Of a DNA stretch of 64,000 nucleotides, positions 63,426 through 64,000 are shown piece by piece (position 1 is the first letter of the stretch; each line of letters starts with the position of its first letter). The translations under genes were made by a program, and so were the position numbers. The notes beneath the pieces were generated by a model, which ran no database searches, had not been told where the DNA came from, and worked only from the letters and a program-made list of their open reading frames with translations. The stretch covers positions 52,830 through 116,829 of the forward strand of contig JAEZFP010000065.1 in the NCBI GenBank assembly GCA_023417475.1, read 5' to 3'. The stretch is from Bacillota bacterium (GTDB lineage Bacteria; Bacillota; UBA4882; UBA8346).

Positions 63426-64000
63426 ATGCTAAGTACGGAATTTAACATAAAAAGCAAACTTCAATTAACTTGTGGTAAAATCAGGCAGTTGCCGCTGCGA
63501 ACTAGTTTGAAAGAACAATTGATATCGGTTATCTATACGGCACTTGAGGATTATCAGCAAGGCAATGTCCAATCTATCATCAACGGGTTGGCAATAATCA
63601 AGGGAAAGATTGATATTTGGCAAAAGAACTCTTATTGCAAGAACGATAATATTCAGATCGTATTAGCGGATCTTCAACAACTTTTATATGAAACATCCGA
63701 CCAGGCGGCATGGGGAGGATATGTGGGAGCGACCGGGCCAAGCGGACCAGTTGGTCCGCAAGGAGTAGCGGGTCCGGCGGGAGAGCAAGGCGCAGCCGGA
63801 CCGGCAGGCGCGCAGGGAGTGGCAGGAGATCCGGGTCCACAAGGTCTGCAAGGAGTAGCGGGTCCGGCGGGAGAGCAAGGCGCAGCCGGACCGGCAGGCG
63901 CACAAGGACCGGCAGGAGATCCGGGTCCGCAAGGTCTACAAGGTCTACAAGGAGTAGCGGGGGCGGCAGGGGCGCAAGGGGCAGCCGGACCGGCAGGCGC
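63426..64000 (+). CDS. Collagen-like (Gly-X-Y) protein, 3' end outside window
   Basis: The ATG at 63426 follows TTGGAGGTAAAATTG. About 97 residues form an N-terminal helical domain ([21 protein letters not shown]...). After that comes a Gly-X-Y run ([21 protein letters not shown] and so on) to the window end. DNA around 63759-63938 contains a 90-bp direct repeat (30 residues). This is a collagen-like surface or spore-coat-type protein. Confidence 0.85.
   Translation, partial: MLSTEFNIKSKLQLTCGKIRQLPLRTSLKEQLISVIYTALEDYQQGNVQSIINGLAIIKGKIDIWQKNSYCKNDNIQIVLADLQQLLYETSDQAAWGGYVGATGPSGPVGPQGVAGPAGEQGAAGPAGAQGVAGDPGPQGLQGVAGPAGEQGAAGPAGAQGPAGDPGPQGLQGLQGVAGAAGAQGAAGPAG

Overview
The window looks like a Bacillota (Firmicutes) chromosome of moderate GC. 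The evidence is strong GGAGG-type ribosome binding sites, many TTG and GTG starts, TTGACA-17-TATAAT promoters, lipobox lipoproteins, a collagen-like protein and LCP/BY-kinase exopolysaccharide genes. I cannot name the genus.

Positions 1 to about 34,980 are the right part of a lambda-like siphoviral prophage. From left to right it carries a DNA methyltransferase tail, zinc-ribbon proteins, a VapE-type primase-helicase, a dense repeat cluster that looks like a replication origin or operator field (4172-4452), a VRR-NUC nuclease, an SNF2-type helicase, MazG-like and ArpU/RinA-like proteins. Then come terminase, portal, ClpP-like protease, decoration and capsid genes, and a full tail operon with a -1 frameshift (AAAAAAC at 18305-18311) and L/K/I-J-like tip genes. 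The tail operon ends at a perfect palindrome, followed by a separately terminated lipoprotein beta-helix gene, a fibre-like gene, an SGNH hydrolase and the lysis genes. The right arm (30.6-34.9 kb) holds small regulators under tightly packed promoters. It also holds two CRISPR-repeat-like hairpins of type I-C appearance (30731-30816), which I regard as the most interesting signal: they may be phage RNA mimics of the host CRISPR repeat. The right attachment site is a 3' fragment of tRNA-Ser(GCU) ending at 34,980. The intact tRNA and the integrase should lie left of the window.

From 34,981 the host chromosome follows: tRNA-Arg(ACG), a degraded region with two copies of a promoter/attenuator/truncated endonuclease-phosphatase unit (35.56 and 42.40 kb) flanking a 1613-residue pectate lyase and a lipoprotein, a SMUG2-like uracil-DNA glycosylase, a membrane protein, several orphan small ORFs, an MFS exporter with an attenuator-like leader, an XRE regulator and a SymE-like protein.

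At 47,798-48,290 there are twelve 42-bp tandem units, eleven of which contain a perfect DnaA box (TTATNCACA) at a spacing of exactly four helical turns. Beyond it lies an exopolysaccharide locus (48.3-62.9 kb): a FemAB-like protein, LCP ligase, Wzz, BY-kinase, initiating sugar transferase, deacetylase, two glycosyltransferases, a MurJ/Wzx-like flippase, a Wzy-like polymerase, a WecC-type dehydrogenase and a heparinase-like lyase. It is closed by degenerate copies of the same 42-bp element and then by a collagen-like gene that runs off the window.
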